Below are positions 43,833-52,741 of a DNA stretch of 64,000 nt, one piece after another (within the stretch, counting starts at the first letter, position 1; each line of letters opens with the position of its first letter). This DNA comes from an uncultured Oscillospiraceae bacterium. Lineage in GTDB: Bacteria > Bacillota > Clostridia > Oscillospirales > Oscillospiraceae. The notes under the pieces were generated by a model that saw only the letters and a list, made by a program, of their open reading frames with translations, did not search any database and had not been told where the DNA came from. The stretch lies in NCBI GenBank assembly GCA_934660965.1, contig CAKUIM010000003.1, forward strand, positions 1 through 64,000, written 5' to 3'. The position numbers and the translations under genes are program-made.

Positions 43833-44567
43833 ATGAAAACCATCCTTGCCATCGGCAACAGCTTTTCCGAGGACGCCACCACTTACCTCCACGACATGGC
43901 CGCCTCGGCGGGCGTGGAGACTAAAACGGTAAACCTCTATATCGGCGCCTGCACCCTGGGAGCTCACGCGCGCAACATTGAGACGGATGCCAAGGCCTAC
44001 CGGTACGACCTCAACGGCGTGCCTACGCAGCGCATGGTCTCCATCCGGGAGGCACTGGAGGAAGGCCCCTGGGACATTGTCACCATCCAGCAGGCCAGCC
44101 ACAAATCCGGCATTGCGGACAGCTATGAGCCGGGCGGCACCGCCGTCATCGAGTGCGTGGGCCGCTGCGCCCCCGGGGCAAAGCTCTATTTTCACAAAAC
44201 CTGGGCCTACCCCGCCGGCAGCGCCTACCCCGCTTTCGCAAAGTACTACCACAGCTCCTGCGAGGAGATGGCCCGGGCCATTACGGAGGCCAGCGCGGAG
44301 TTCTGCCGCCGACACAGCCTGCCCGTCATTCCCGTGGGTGACGTCATCGAGGCCCTGCGCCCCCTGCCCTGCTTCTCCGGGCACGGCGAGAACGGGCTCT
44401 GGCGGGACGACCTCCATCTGAGCTTCCATTACGGCCGGTATGCCGCCGCGGCGGTCTGGATGCAGACCCTTTTGGGGCGCAGCGCCGACGATGCCCCCTT
44501 CCGCCCGGAGGGCGCCCGGGAGGACAAGCTCGCCGTCATCCGGAACGTTATCCGCGCCACGCTGTGA
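43833..44567 (+). CDS. DUF4886 (SGNH-hydrolase-like) protein
   Basis: The 244-residue protein starts MKTILAIGNSFSEDAT. The GNSFSEDA block replaces the GDS block of SGNH esterases, and DLHLSFHYGRYAAA near residue 195 supplies the late Asp/His pair. This is the DUF4886 layout, common in gut Firmicutes and Bacteroidetes, often in polysaccharide-related loci. There is no signal peptide. It stands alone between two terminators. The substrate is unknown. Confidence 0.78.
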   Translation: MKTILAIGNSFSEDATTYLHDMAASAGVETKTVNLYIGACTLGAHARNIETDAKAYRYDLNGVPTQRMVSIREALEEGPWDIVTIQQASHKSGIADSYEPGGTAVIECVGRCAPGAKLYFHKTWAYPAGSAYPAFAKYYHSSCEEMARAITEASAEFCRRHSLPVIPVGDVIEALRPLPCFSGHGENGLWRDDLHLSFHYGRYAAAAVWMQTLLGRSADDAPFRPEGAREDKLAVIRNVIRATL

Positions 44568-44586
44568 CGCCCGGCTCTCCCCCGAC

Positions 44587-44627
44587 AAAAACCAGGCCCG
44601 ATGCGTCTGCATCGGGCCTGGTTTTTA
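44587..44627. terminator. bidirectional terminator after the DUF4886 gene
   Basis: An 18-bp stem AAAAACCAGGCCCGATGC / GCATCGGGCCTGGTTTTT with a GTCT loop, between converging units. Confidence 0.93.
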
Positions 44628-44640
44628 TTTCCGATAAGGG

Positions 44641-45285
44641 TTACTCGCCCATCACCTTCAGGTCGGGGGCGATGATGAGGGTGGGCTCAGTCTTGGCCTG
44701 GACGTCCTCTACCGTCAGGCCCGGCGCAATCTCCCGCAGGAGCAGGCCCTCGGGCACTACGTCAATGACGCACAGGTCGGTGACGATATGGTTCACACAG
44801 TGCCGGCCCGTGTAGGGCAGCGTACATTCCTTCAAAATCTTGGGCTTACCGTCCCGGGTGCAGTGATCCATGGCCACGATCACCTGCCGGGCCCCGTTGA
44901 CCAGGTCCATGGCGCCGCCCATGCCGAAGGCCCGGCCGGGACTGGCCCAGTTGGAGATGTCCCCCGCCTCCGACACCTGCAAGGCGCCCAGCACGGTGGC
45001 CGCCATCCGGCCGGAGCGGATGATACCGAAGGACATGGCCACGTCAAAGGCACAGGCGCCGGGCACCGCCATGTAGGGAATGCCGCCGGCGTTGAACATC
45101 CGGTCGTTGATGTTCAGGCCCTCGGCAATGGCGCCTACGCCCAGGAAGCCGTTCTCACTCTGGAGGAACACGCCGGGCTCCGCATAGGCCCCACACAGGC
45201 TGGGGATGCCGAAGCCAAGGTTGACCACATCGCCGCTTTTGAAATAGCGGGCCGCCCGGCGGGCGATAAAAAGACGCTTATCCAT
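44641..45285 (-). CDS. CoA-transferase subunit B (class I)
   Basis: The 214-residue protein has VNLGFGIP and the active-site block FLQSENGFLGVG with catalytic Glu44, matching the class I CoA-transferase beta signature. With subunit A it moves CoA between a short acyl-CoA and a carboxylate, probably acetate, butyrate or acetoacetate. The ATG at 45285 is 14 bases after subunit A with a G-rich ribosome site between. It could recycle acetoacetate from the BKACE step 18 kb away; that link is only inference. Confidence 0.88.
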   Translation of the reverse strand: MDKRLFIARRAARYFKSGDVVNLGFGIPSLCGAYAEPGVFLQSENGFLGVGAIAEGLNINDRMFNAGGIPYMAVPGACAFDVAMSFGIIRSGRMAATVLGALQVSEAGDISNWASPGRAFGMGGAMDLVNGARQVIVAMDHCTRDGKPKILKECTLPYTGRHCVNHIVTDLCVIDVVPEGLLLREIAPGLTVEDVQAKTEPTLIIAPDLKVMGE

Positions 45286-45299
45286 ATTTCCCGCCCCCC

Positions 45300-45950
45300 T
45301 TACACCAGAATCATATCGATGAACATGCCGGGCAGCTCCACCTCGTCCGGCGTGATCTCGCCTAGGTCGCAGAAGTGGTCGCACTCCACGATGGAAAGAT
45401 CCGCGCAGGTGGCGACGATCGGATGCGTCGCCCGGCCGGTGCTGCCGCGATATGCAAGGTTTCCGATGGGGTCGGCACGGCGGGCATATGTAATGGCAAT
45501 GTCCGCACGGAGCGCCGGCTCCAGCAGATAGCACTCTCCGTTCACCTCAACCACCTGCTTGCCCTCCTCCGCCAGGGTGCCAAGGCCGGTCTTGGTCAAA
45601 ATGCCTCCGAGCCCAAAGCCGCCGCTGCGGATACGCTCGACAAAGCTGCCCATGGGGCTGAACTCCACGGTAAGCGTCCCGGCCTGAATCTGGGCATTGG
45701 TCACCGGATTGGTGCCCACATGGGTGGTAATCAGATGATCTACGACGCCCGCGTCGATCAGCCGGCCGACACCGGCACCCGGAATTCCGGTATCAATACA
45801 GTAAATCGTCAGATGCTTTGCGCCGCTCTCCAAAATACAGCCGATCAGACGCTCCGGCATGCAGCGGCTGGTCTGTCCGCCGATGGCGATGGTCTGCCCG
45901 TCGTGAAATTTGGAAATAATCTCTTCTCTGCTTGCTGCTTTGCTGTCCAT
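45300..45950 (-). CDS. CoA-transferase subunit A (class I)
   Basis: The 216-residue protein has the class I alpha fold: DGQTIAIGGQTSRCMPERLI near residue 17, IPGAGVGRLIDAGVVDHLIT, and EFSPMGSFVERIRSGGFGLG. The usual GGFxxxGxP loop reads GGQTSRCMP, so two normally conserved residues differ. This may change the acyl substrate. GGAGGC precedes the ATG. It lies 65 bases after the MATE exporter gene. Confidence 0.85.
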   Translation of the reverse strand: MDSKAASREEIISKFHDGQTIAIGGQTSRCMPERLIGCILESGAKHLTIYCIDTGIPGAGVGRLIDAGVVDHLITTHVGTNPVTNAQIQAGTLTVEFSPMGSFVERIRSGGFGLGGILTKTGLGTLAEEGKQVVEVNGECYLLEPALRADIAITYARRADPIGNLAYRGSTGRATHPIVATCADLSIVECDHFCDLGEITPDEVELPGMFIDMILV

Positions 45951-46015
45951 GGCTGCCTCCTTTGCGGGTCGCCCCGCTTCAATCGTATTCGCTTTATTAT
46001 GCCATATTCGCCCGG

Positions 46016-47419
46016 TCATTTCAAGGGCGCAGCCACAGCCTCCAGCTCTTGAGCACGGTTCAGGCGGCGGTAGGTGACGGCAAAATAGATGATCTCCGCA
46101 ATAGCCGTAATCGTCCAGGAGAAGATATAGATGAGATAGAGGGACGGGATGGTGCGAAAATAGGCAAAAATGGTGTACACCCAGATCACCCGGAACACGC
46201 AGGAGCCCATAATGACGATTACCGTTGGCACCGCGCTCTTGCCGATGCCCCGGGAGGCGGCAATGGTGCAGTCCATAAAGGGCGACACGGCATAGGAGAA
46301 GGCCATGATGCGCAGGCGCTGCATGCCGGTCTCCACAACGCCGGCATCGTTTGTAAAGAGCGCGAGGAACTCCCGGCCCAGGAAAAGGAAGAGCAGGCCG
46401 ACGAGAAGCCCCGTTGCCACCGAGTAGATAAGGCTGATAAAGTAGCTCTGAATCACACGCTTATGCTTGCGGGCGCCCCAGTTCTGGCCCATGAAGGTGG
46501 AGCAGGCGGTGTAGAAGGCGGCCATCACATTGAAGGCGATGGCGTCCGCATTGGCGGCAGCGGAGCTGCCCTCCACCGTAACAGAGTCAAAGGTGTTGAC
46601 GCCCGCCTGGATGAAGAGGTTCGCCACGGCAAAAATGGCGTTCTGGATGCCGGCGGGGACACCCAAGGCCAGGATGGGGCCGGACCGCCCCCGGTAAATG
46701 CGCAGCTGGGAAAGGCTCAGGCCGCAGGCATCCTTCAGCCGGAACAGCCGGGCAAGAGTCAGCCCCGCGGACAGATACTGAGAGATAATGCTCGCCAGGG
46801 CCACCCCCTCCACCGCCATACCGCACACGATGACGAAGAAGAGATTGAGCGCCAGGTTGAGGATGCCGGCCGCGGTGAGATAGGCAAGGGGGCGCTTGGT
46901 GTCGCCGTTGGCGCTCATCACACCGTTTCCGAAGTTGAAGATGCCCAGGGCCGGCATGCCGAAGGCATAAATGCGGAAGTAGAGCACCGCGCCGTCAATC
47001 AGATCCTCCTTGGTGCCCAGCAGCTCCAGCATCCCTTTGGCCAGCACAAAGCACAGCACGCAGATGACGGCCCCCGCGGCGGTACATAAAATGAGGGCGG
47101 TGTGAACGCTCTCGCTCAGCTCCCGCTCCCGCTTGGCCCCCAGAAACTGCGCGGCCTTTACGTTTACACCGCAGCCCAGGCCGATGAGCAGCCCGGTGAA
47201 GAGGGTGACAAGGGTGGTGGTGGAGCCGACGGAGCCCAGGGCCTGGGGACTTGAGTACTTCCCCACCACTGCCACGTCCGCCATGTTGAACAGCACCTGC
47301 AGCACCTGGGAGGCCATCAGCGGCAGGCTGATGAACAAAATCCCCTTCCAGAGGGAGCCCTCCACCATGTCAATGGCTGCGGAGCGGTGCCTTGTATGAA
47401 ATTGAGCCTTCTTTTCCAT
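46016..47419 (-). CDS. MATE-family multidrug/cation exporter
   Basis: The 467-residue protein has about twelve membrane segments and MATE features in each half: SLPLMASQVLQVLFNMADVA near residue 33 and LALGVPAGIQNAIFAVANLF near 250. MATE proteins export drugs or metabolites in exchange for Na+ or H+. The ATG at 47419 is preceded by GAGGTTAGCAGG; an extension to 47467 is possible. A pair of direct repeats lies upstream of its putative promoter. Confidence 0.9.
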   Translation of the reverse strand: MEKKAQFHTRHRSAAIDMVEGSLWKGILFISLPLMASQVLQVLFNMADVAVVGKYSSPQALGSVGSTTTLVTLFTGLLIGLGCGVNVKAAQFLGAKRERELSESVHTALILCTAAGAVICVLCFVLAKGMLELLGTKEDLIDGAVLYFRIYAFGMPALGIFNFGNGVMSANGDTKRPLAYLTAAGILNLALNLFFVIVCGMAVEGVALASIISQYLSAGLTLARLFRLKDACGLSLSQLRIYRGRSGPILALGVPAGIQNAIFAVANLFIQAGVNTFDSVTVEGSSAAANADAIAFNVMAAFYTACSTFMGQNWGARKHKRVIQSYFISLIYSVATGLLVGLLFLFLGREFLALFTNDAGVVETGMQRLRIMAFSYAVSPFMDCTIAASRGIGKSAVPTVIVIMGSCVFRVIWVYTIFAYFRTIPSLYLIYIFSWTITAIAEIIYFAVTYRRLNRAQELEAVAAPLK

Positions 47420-47498
47420 CCTGCTAACCTCGTAAAAACTCAAAAACTCGATTTTGCACTCGGACACCTATCTTGGCACAAACAGCGGGCAAAGTCAA

Positions 47499-47535
47499 CA
47501 CCATTTTCACCCCCGCCGGCACCATTTTCACCCCA
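47499..47535 (-). promoter_or_regulatory. direct repeats upstream of the MATE gene
   Basis: On the reverse strand GGGGTGAAAATGGTG occurs twice with a 21-bp period, directly upstream of a TTGACT box. The following -10 region is weak. Two-helical-turn spacing suits an activator dimer on one face of the DNA. Confidence 0.5.
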
Positions 47536-47541
47536 CCGGGC

Positions 47542-47588
47542 AAAAACATGCGCCCCTCCCGCGGCAAAGGCGCAGGGGGAGCGCATGC
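47542..47588 (-). terminator. intrinsic terminator of the lon-engB unit
   Basis: Reverse strand CATGCGC pairs with GCGCATG and the stem extends through CCCCC/GGGAGG with one mismatch. TTTTTG follows. Confidence 0.65.
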
Positions 47589-47606
47589 TATGGAAATCCG
47601 CGGCGC

Positions 47607-48200
47607 TTACAGTCCCGCATGGGTGACGATTGCATCCAGCAGCTGCTGCCGGCCGTCCCCCTTTTCGGCGGAAAAGGGCAGCAGCACGGTCTCGTCCGAA
47701 AGGCCCAGGGTGGTGCGGATGAGGGCGAGGTTGCCCTCCACCTCGCTTTTCTTCAGCTTATCGAGCTTGTTTGCCACCACCAGGAAGGGCTTCCCGGCAT
47801 TTTTGAAGAACTCCGCCATCACGCAGTCGTCCGTCGTTGGCTTGTGGCGGGCATCCACGATGAGCACGCCGAAGGTCATAAGCTTGGTGTCGGCAAACCA
47901 TGCCTCGATGAGGCGGCCCCAGCGCTCTTTCTCCTTCTGGGACACCTTGGCGTAGCCGTAGCCCGGCAGGTCCACCAGGTAGAGCTTGCCGTCAATGAGA
48001 AAATAGTTGATGTGGACGGTTTTCCCCGGCGCCGCGCCCACCCGGGCGAAGTTTTTCCGGTTGAGAAGCCGGTTGATGACCGATGACTTGCCCACGTTGG
48101 ACCGGCCGGCAAAGACGATCTGAGGCAGCCGGTCCCGGGGGAAGTCCGCGCTTTTCGCCGCCGAGCGGACAAATTCCGCCTGATTGACGTTGAGTCTCAT
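47607..48200 (-). CDS. engB: ribosome-biogenesis GTPase EngB (YsxC)
   Basis: The 197-residue GTPase is needed for 50S assembly. It has G1 GRSNVGKSS, G3 DLPGYGYAKV, G4 NKLDKL and the family PGKTVHINYF. The ATG at 48200 overlaps the lon stop as ATGA, so translation is coupled. The order lon-engB is conserved in Bacillus (lonA-ysxC). Confidence 0.95.
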   Translation of the reverse strand: MRLNVNQAEFVRSAAKSADFPRDRLPQIVFAGRSNVGKSSVINRLLNRKNFARVGAAPGKTVHINYFLIDGKLYLVDLPGYGYAKVSQKEKERWGRLIEAWFADTKLMTFGVLIVDARHKPTTDDCVMAEFFKNAGKPFLVVANKLDKLKKSEVEGNLALIRTTLGLSDETVLLPFSAEKGDGRQQLLDAIVTHAGL

Positions 48201-50578
48201 CGACCGCCCTCCGCTCCGGCGCAGCACAGTGCCTTGGGCTCCTGGGCCGGCAGAATGGCACGGTCGATCACCGCGTCAGCCTGCTCCACCGGCACAAAGT
48301 GCAGCGATGCGCGCACGGTCTGGTCAATGTCGTCCAGGTCCTTCACGTTGTCCGCGGGCAGAATCACGGTGCCCACGCCGTGGCGCAGGGCTGCCATGGT
48401 CTTTTCCTTGAGCCCGCCGATGGCCAGCACCCGGCCCCGCAGGGTGATCTCGCCGGTCATGGCCACGTCCTGCCGCACCGGCCGGCCCGTCAGGGCGGAC
48501 ACCATGGCCGTTGCGATGGCGATGCCGGCGGAGGGCCCGTCCTTGGGAACGGCCCCCTCGGGGAAGTGGACGTGGATGTCCTTATCCTTATAAAAAGTAG
48601 GCTCGATTCCCAGGGCCTCGCTGCGGCTGCGGATGTAGGAGAGCGCCGCATGGGCGGACTCCTTCATTACGTCGCCCAGGTTACCCGTCAGCTCGATCTT
48701 TCCGGAGCCGGGCACCACGTTTGCCTCTACCTCCAAGATCTCGCCGCCCACCGACGTCCAGGCAAGGCCGTTCACCACGCCCACCATGGCCTTTTCCGCA
48801 AGCTTCTCCTGGGGATAGCGGCACACGCCCAGGTATGCCTTCAGGTTTTTTTCTGTAATGGTAATTTGCTTTACATCACCTTCTACTACTTCCATTGCGG
48901 CCTTTCGGCACAGGGCGCCCAGCTCGCGCTCCAGCTGGCGCACGCCCGATTCCCGGGTGTAGGCGGCGATGACGGCGTGCAGCGCCTTGGCAGTCACCCG
49001 CACCTGGCCCTTTGCAAGGCCGTGGCGCTCCAGCTGCCGGGGCAGCAGGTACCGGCGGGCAATCTGATACTTTTCCTCATCGGTATAGCTGGTCAGCTCG
49101 ATGATCTCCATCCGGTCAAGAAGCGCCCGGGGGATGGTCTGGGTGGTGTTGGCGGTGGTGATGAACATCACGTCGGACAAGTCGAAGGGCAGCTCCAGAA
49201 AGTGGTCCCGGAAGGTGGCGTTCTGCTCGCTGTCCAGCACCTCCAGCAGCGCGGAGGCCGGGTCCCCCCGGCTGTCCGTGCCCACCTTGTCGATCTCGTC
49301 GAGAAGCAACAGCGGGTTTGCGGTGCCGGCCTGACGGATGGCGGTGATGATGCGCCCGGGCATGGCCCCCACATAGGTCTTGCGGTGGCCGCGGATCTCC
49401 GCCTCGTCATGGACGCCGCCCAGGGAGATGCGGCCCATCTTCCGATTGAGCGCCCGGGCAACCGACGCCGCGATGGACGTCTTGCCCACGCCGGGCGGGC
49501 CCACCAGGCACAGGATCTGCCCCTTGAGCTCGGGCGAGAGCTGTTTGACGGCGATGTATTCCAGAATGCGCTCCTTCACCTTTTCAAGGCCGAAGTGGTC
49601 CGCATCCAGCACCTTCCGGGCGGCGGCCACATTGGCCCGCTCCCTGGTCTTTTCAAGCCACGGCAGCTCCAGGCAGATGTCCAGATAATTGCGCTCCACC
49701 GCCGCCTCCGCGGAGCCGAAGGGCTGCTTTTCAAGGCGGGAGACCTCTTTTTCCAGCTTGGCGCGCACGGCGCCGGGGAGCTTTGCCTTGGCGATGCGCG
49801 CGCGGTACTCGGATATTTCGTCGTCGCCCTCACCCTCGCCAAGCTCCCTGCGGATAACTTTGAGCTGCTCCCGCAGAAAATATTCCTTCTGGTTTGCGGC
49901 CACCTGCTCCCGGATTTTGGCCTCCAGGTCGCCCTCCACCTCCAGGATATCCACCTCACGGGTGAGGATGCGCACCAGCTTTTCAAGCCGCCGGCCGGGG
50001 ATAAGCTCCTCCAGAATGGCCTGCTTGTCCTCGTGGCGCATGGGGATGTTCTGGGCAATATAGTCGGCCAGATAGCCCGGGTCGTCGCTGGAGATCGCCT
50101 TGAGATAGGTCTCCGAGGTCACCCGGTCGGAGAGCTGCATATACTTTTCCAGCAGCGAATACGCCTGGCGGACGTAGGCCTCCATCTTTGGGGACGTCCT
50201 GCGGCCCTGGCCCTCGGCGGCGGAAATGGTCTCCACCTGGGCCAGCAGGTACGGCTCCTTGGCGCACAGGCGCAGCATTTTTCCACGGGATGAGCCCTCC
50301 ACCATCACCCGGACGTTGTTGTCCGGCAGGCGCAGAATCTGCTTGACCGCCGCGATGGTGCCGATAGCCCACAAATCGTCCTCCCCGGGGGCCTCCAAGC
50401 TCAGGTCCTTCTGGGCCACCAGGAAGATTGGCTGGCTGCTGCCCATGGCCTCGTTGACTGCCTTGATGGAGGCCTCCCGCACCACATCAAAATGGACCAG
50501 CATATGGGGGAAAATATTGATCCCCCGCAGTGCCAGGGCCGGCATTTCCACGCCCTGGTCCGGTACGAATGCAGACAA
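48197..50578 (-). CDS. lon: ATP-dependent protease Lon
   Basis: The 793-residue serine protease degrades damaged and regulatory proteins. It has the N-terminal substrate domain (about 1-200), coiled coil, AAA+ module with GPPGVGKTS and LLLLDEIDK, and the protease domain with the catalytic Ser near residue 683 (PKDGPSAGIA) and Lys near 724 (IGGLKEK). A TTG at 50578 is the start, with AGGAGG 8 bases before it. It follows clpX by 68 bases. Confidence 0.96.
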   Translation of the reverse strand: MSAFVPDQGVEMPALALRGINIFPHMLVHFDVVREASIKAVNEAMGSSQPIFLVAQKDLSLEAPGEDDLWAIGTIAAVKQILRLPDNNVRVMVEGSSRGKMLRLCAKEPYLLAQVETISAAEGQGRRTSPKMEAYVRQAYSLLEKYMQLSDRVTSETYLKAISSDDPGYLADYIAQNIPMRHEDKQAILEELIPGRRLEKLVRILTREVDILEVEGDLEAKIREQVAANQKEYFLREQLKVIRRELGEGEGDDEISEYRARIAKAKLPGAVRAKLEKEVSRLEKQPFGSAEAAVERNYLDICLELPWLEKTRERANVAAARKVLDADHFGLEKVKERILEYIAVKQLSPELKGQILCLVGPPGVGKTSIAASVARALNRKMGRISLGGVHDEAEIRGHRKTYVGAMPGRIITAIRQAGTANPLLLLDEIDKVGTDSRGDPASALLEVLDSEQNATFRDHFLELPFDLSDVMFITTANTTQTIPRALLDRMEIIELTSYTDEEKYQIARRYLLPRQLERHGLAKGQVRVTAKALHAVIAAYTRESGVRQLERELGALCRKAAMEVVEGDVKQITITEKNLKAYLGVCRYPQEKLAEKAMVGVVNGLAWTSVGGEILEVEANVVPGSGKIELTGNLGDVMKESAHAALSYIRSRSEALGIEPTFYKDKDIHVHFPEGAVPKDGPSAGIAIATAMVSALTGRPVRQDVAMTGEITLRGRVLAIGGLKEKTMAALRHGVGTVILPADNVKDLDDIDQTVRASLHFVPVEQADAVIDRAILPAQEPKALCCAGAEGGR

Positions 50579-50646
50579 AACACTTACCTCCTTGATTCAA
50601 AAGCAGGGGGACAGCATCTGCCGCCCCCCTGCCCGTTCACTCGTCA

Positions 50647-51960
50647 TTACGATGCGCTCCCCTTGGGGCTGCGCTTTCCGCCCCGCTCTGCCCGAAGGGA
50701 CGCCGCACCCAGGCGCGGCCGGGCCGGACGGTTCTCTTCCCGGGTAATCTCCGGCGGCTGGGCGCCCCGCACAGCATCCTCGGTGATGACCACCTTGGCA
50801 ATGCTCTGGTCAGAGGGCACCTCGTACATCACGGGGATCATGACCTCTTCCAGCACGGCCCGCAGGCCCCGGGCGCCAATCTGGCGCTCCAGCGCCTTGT
50901 CCGCCGCCGCCCGCAGTGCGCCGCTTTCAAATTCCAGGTCCACCCCGTCGTACTCCATCAGCTTTTTGTACTGCTTGACCAGGGCGTTCTTCGGCTCGGT
51001 GAGAATCCGCACCAGCTGCTCCCGGTCCAGCGCCTTGAGGGCGGTGATCACCGGCAGTCGGCCCACCAGCTCCGGAATGATGCCGAATTTCAGAAGGTCG
51101 TGGGGCTGTACCTCCTTGAAGATATCGGTCTCCCGGTCGCTCTCCTTGCTGCGCAGCTCTGCGCCGAAGCCCACGCTCTTCCGATCCAGACGCTGCTCGA
51201 TGATCTTCTCCAGACCGTCGAAGGCACCGCCGCAGATGAAGAGGATGTTCTTGGTGTTGATCTGGATAAATTCCTGCTGGGGGTGCTTGCGCCCGCCCTG
51301 GGGCGGCACGTTGGCCACCGTCCCCTCCAGGATTTTCAGCAGGGCCTGCTGTACGCCCTCGCCGGACACGTCCCGGGTGATGGAGGTGTTCTCGCTCTTC
51401 CGGGCGATCTTGTCGATCTCATCCACATAGATGATGCCGCGCTCGGCAAGCTCTACGTCATAGTCGGCAGCCTGCACCAGCCGCAGCAGGATATTCTCCA
51501 CGTCGTCGCCCACATAGCCCGCCTCGGTGAGGGTCGTGGCGTCGGCAATGGCAAAGGGCACCTTCAGAATGCGGGCCAGCGTCTGGGCAAAGAGAGTCTT
51601 GCCGCTGCCGGTTGGGCCCACCAAAAGGATGTTGCTCTTCTGCAGCTCCACATTGTCCCCGCCGCCGTAATAAATGCGCTTGTAGTGGTTATATACCGCC
51701 ACAGACAAGGACACCTTGGCATCCTCCTGCCCGATAATATACTCGTCGAGCACCGCGCGGATCTCCTGGGGTGTGGGGATCACGTCGGGCATGTCACCGG
51801 CGGGGCGGTCCTCGTCATAGTCCTCGCCCAAAATCTGCATGCACAGGTGTACGCACTCGTTGCAGATATAAGCCCCCGGGCCGGCAATGATGCGCTCTAC
51901 CTGCTCCTGATGCTTGCCGCAGAAGGAGCAGCGAACTGATTTCTGGTCGTCTCTACCCAT
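50647..51960 (-). CDS. clpX: ATP-dependent Clp protease ATP-binding subunit ClpX
   Basis: The 437-residue unfoldase feeds ClpP. It has the N-terminal C4 zinc domain (CSFC and CNEC, Cys11/14/33/36), Walker A GPTGSGKT, Walker [10 protein letters not shown], the [20 protein letters not shown] segment and the IGF-type ClpP-binding region. AAAGGAC precedes the ATG. A hairpin with one mismatch (about 52055-52083) separates it from clpP. Confidence 0.96.
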   Translation of the reverse strand: MGRDDQKSVRCSFCGKHQEQVERIIAGPGAYICNECVHLCMQILGEDYDEDRPAGDMPDVIPTPQEIRAVLDEYIIGQEDAKVSLSVAVYNHYKRIYYGGGDNVELQKSNILLVGPTGSGKTLFAQTLARILKVPFAIADATTLTEAGYVGDDVENILLRLVQAADYDVELAERGIIYVDEIDKIARKSENTSITRDVSGEGVQQALLKILEGTVANVPPQGGRKHPQQEFIQINTKNILFICGGAFDGLEKIIEQRLDRKSVGFGAELRSKESDRETDIFKEVQPHDLLKFGIIPELVGRLPVITALKALDREQLVRILTEPKNALVKQYKKLMEYDGVDLEFESGALRAAADKALERQIGARGLRAVLEEVMIPVMYEVPSDQSIAKVVITEDAVRGAQPPEITREENRPARPRLGAASLRAERGGKRSPKGSAS

Positions 51961-52086
51961 ATAAAAACGTCCTTTCCGCCGCCGCAGCCCCGGGAAATAC
52001 GGGCCGCGGCATTTCTAAAAGGCAAATGCGGCATACCGGCATAGTGCAGGAAAGAGCGGAGACGATGATGTCCCCGCTCTTGTCGC

Positions 52087-52668
52087 TTACCGGGTGTAAA
52101 TGACGCGGTCAATGAGGCCGTACTCCTTGGCCTCCTCCGCAGTCATGAAATTGTCGCGCTCACAGTCCGCTGTGACCTGCTCCACCGACTTGCCGGTGTT
52201 GTCCGCCAGGATGGTGTTCATCCGCTTCTTGATGGTCTCCAGCCGCTTGAGGTGGATGGCCATGTCGGTGATCTGCCCCTGGGTGCCGGCCGACGGCTGA
52301 TGGATCATGATCTCCGCGTTGGGCAGCGCGATCCGCTTGCCCTTGGTGCCGGCAGCCAGGAGGAACGCCCCCATGGATGCCGCCATACCCACGCAGATGG
52401 TGGACACATCGCACTTGATATACTGCATGGTGTCATAAATGGCCATACCGTCTGTCACAGAGCCGCCGGGGCTGTTGATATAAAACTGAATATCCTTATC
52501 CGGGTCCATAGACTCCAGATGGAGCATCTGGGCCACCACCAGGGAGGCCGTGGTGGCGTTGACCTCTTCGCTGAGGAAAATGATCCGGTCGTTGAGCAGC
52601 CGTGAGAAGATGTCGTAGGAGCGCTCCCCCCGGCTGGTCTGTTCAATTACATACGGGACTAAACTCAT
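52087..52668 (-). CDS. clpP: ATP-dependent Clp protease proteolytic subunit
   Basis: The 193-residue serine protease has [10 protein letters not shown] with Ser98, MIHQPSAG with His123 and a late Asp near 172, and the usual YINSPGG handle. It forms the double heptamer used by ClpX. The ATG at 52668 follows GGAGGAATTTCC. It lies between tig and clpX as in Bacillus-like operons. Confidence 0.97.
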   Translation of the reverse strand: MSLVPYVIEQTSRGERSYDIFSRLLNDRIIFLSEEVNATTASLVVAQMLHLESMDPDKDIQFYINSPGGSVTDGMAIYDTMQYIKCDVSTICVGMAASMGAFLLAAGTKGKRIALPNAEIMIHQPSAGTQGQITDMAIHLKRLETIKKRMNTILADNTGKSVEQVTADCERDNFMTAEEAKEYGLIDRVIYTR

Positions 52669-52741
52669 GGAAATTCCTCCTTCCCGCCCGGGCACCCGTG
52701 CTACCTGCACAGTATACCCGCGGAATGCGCCAGATTATTCC

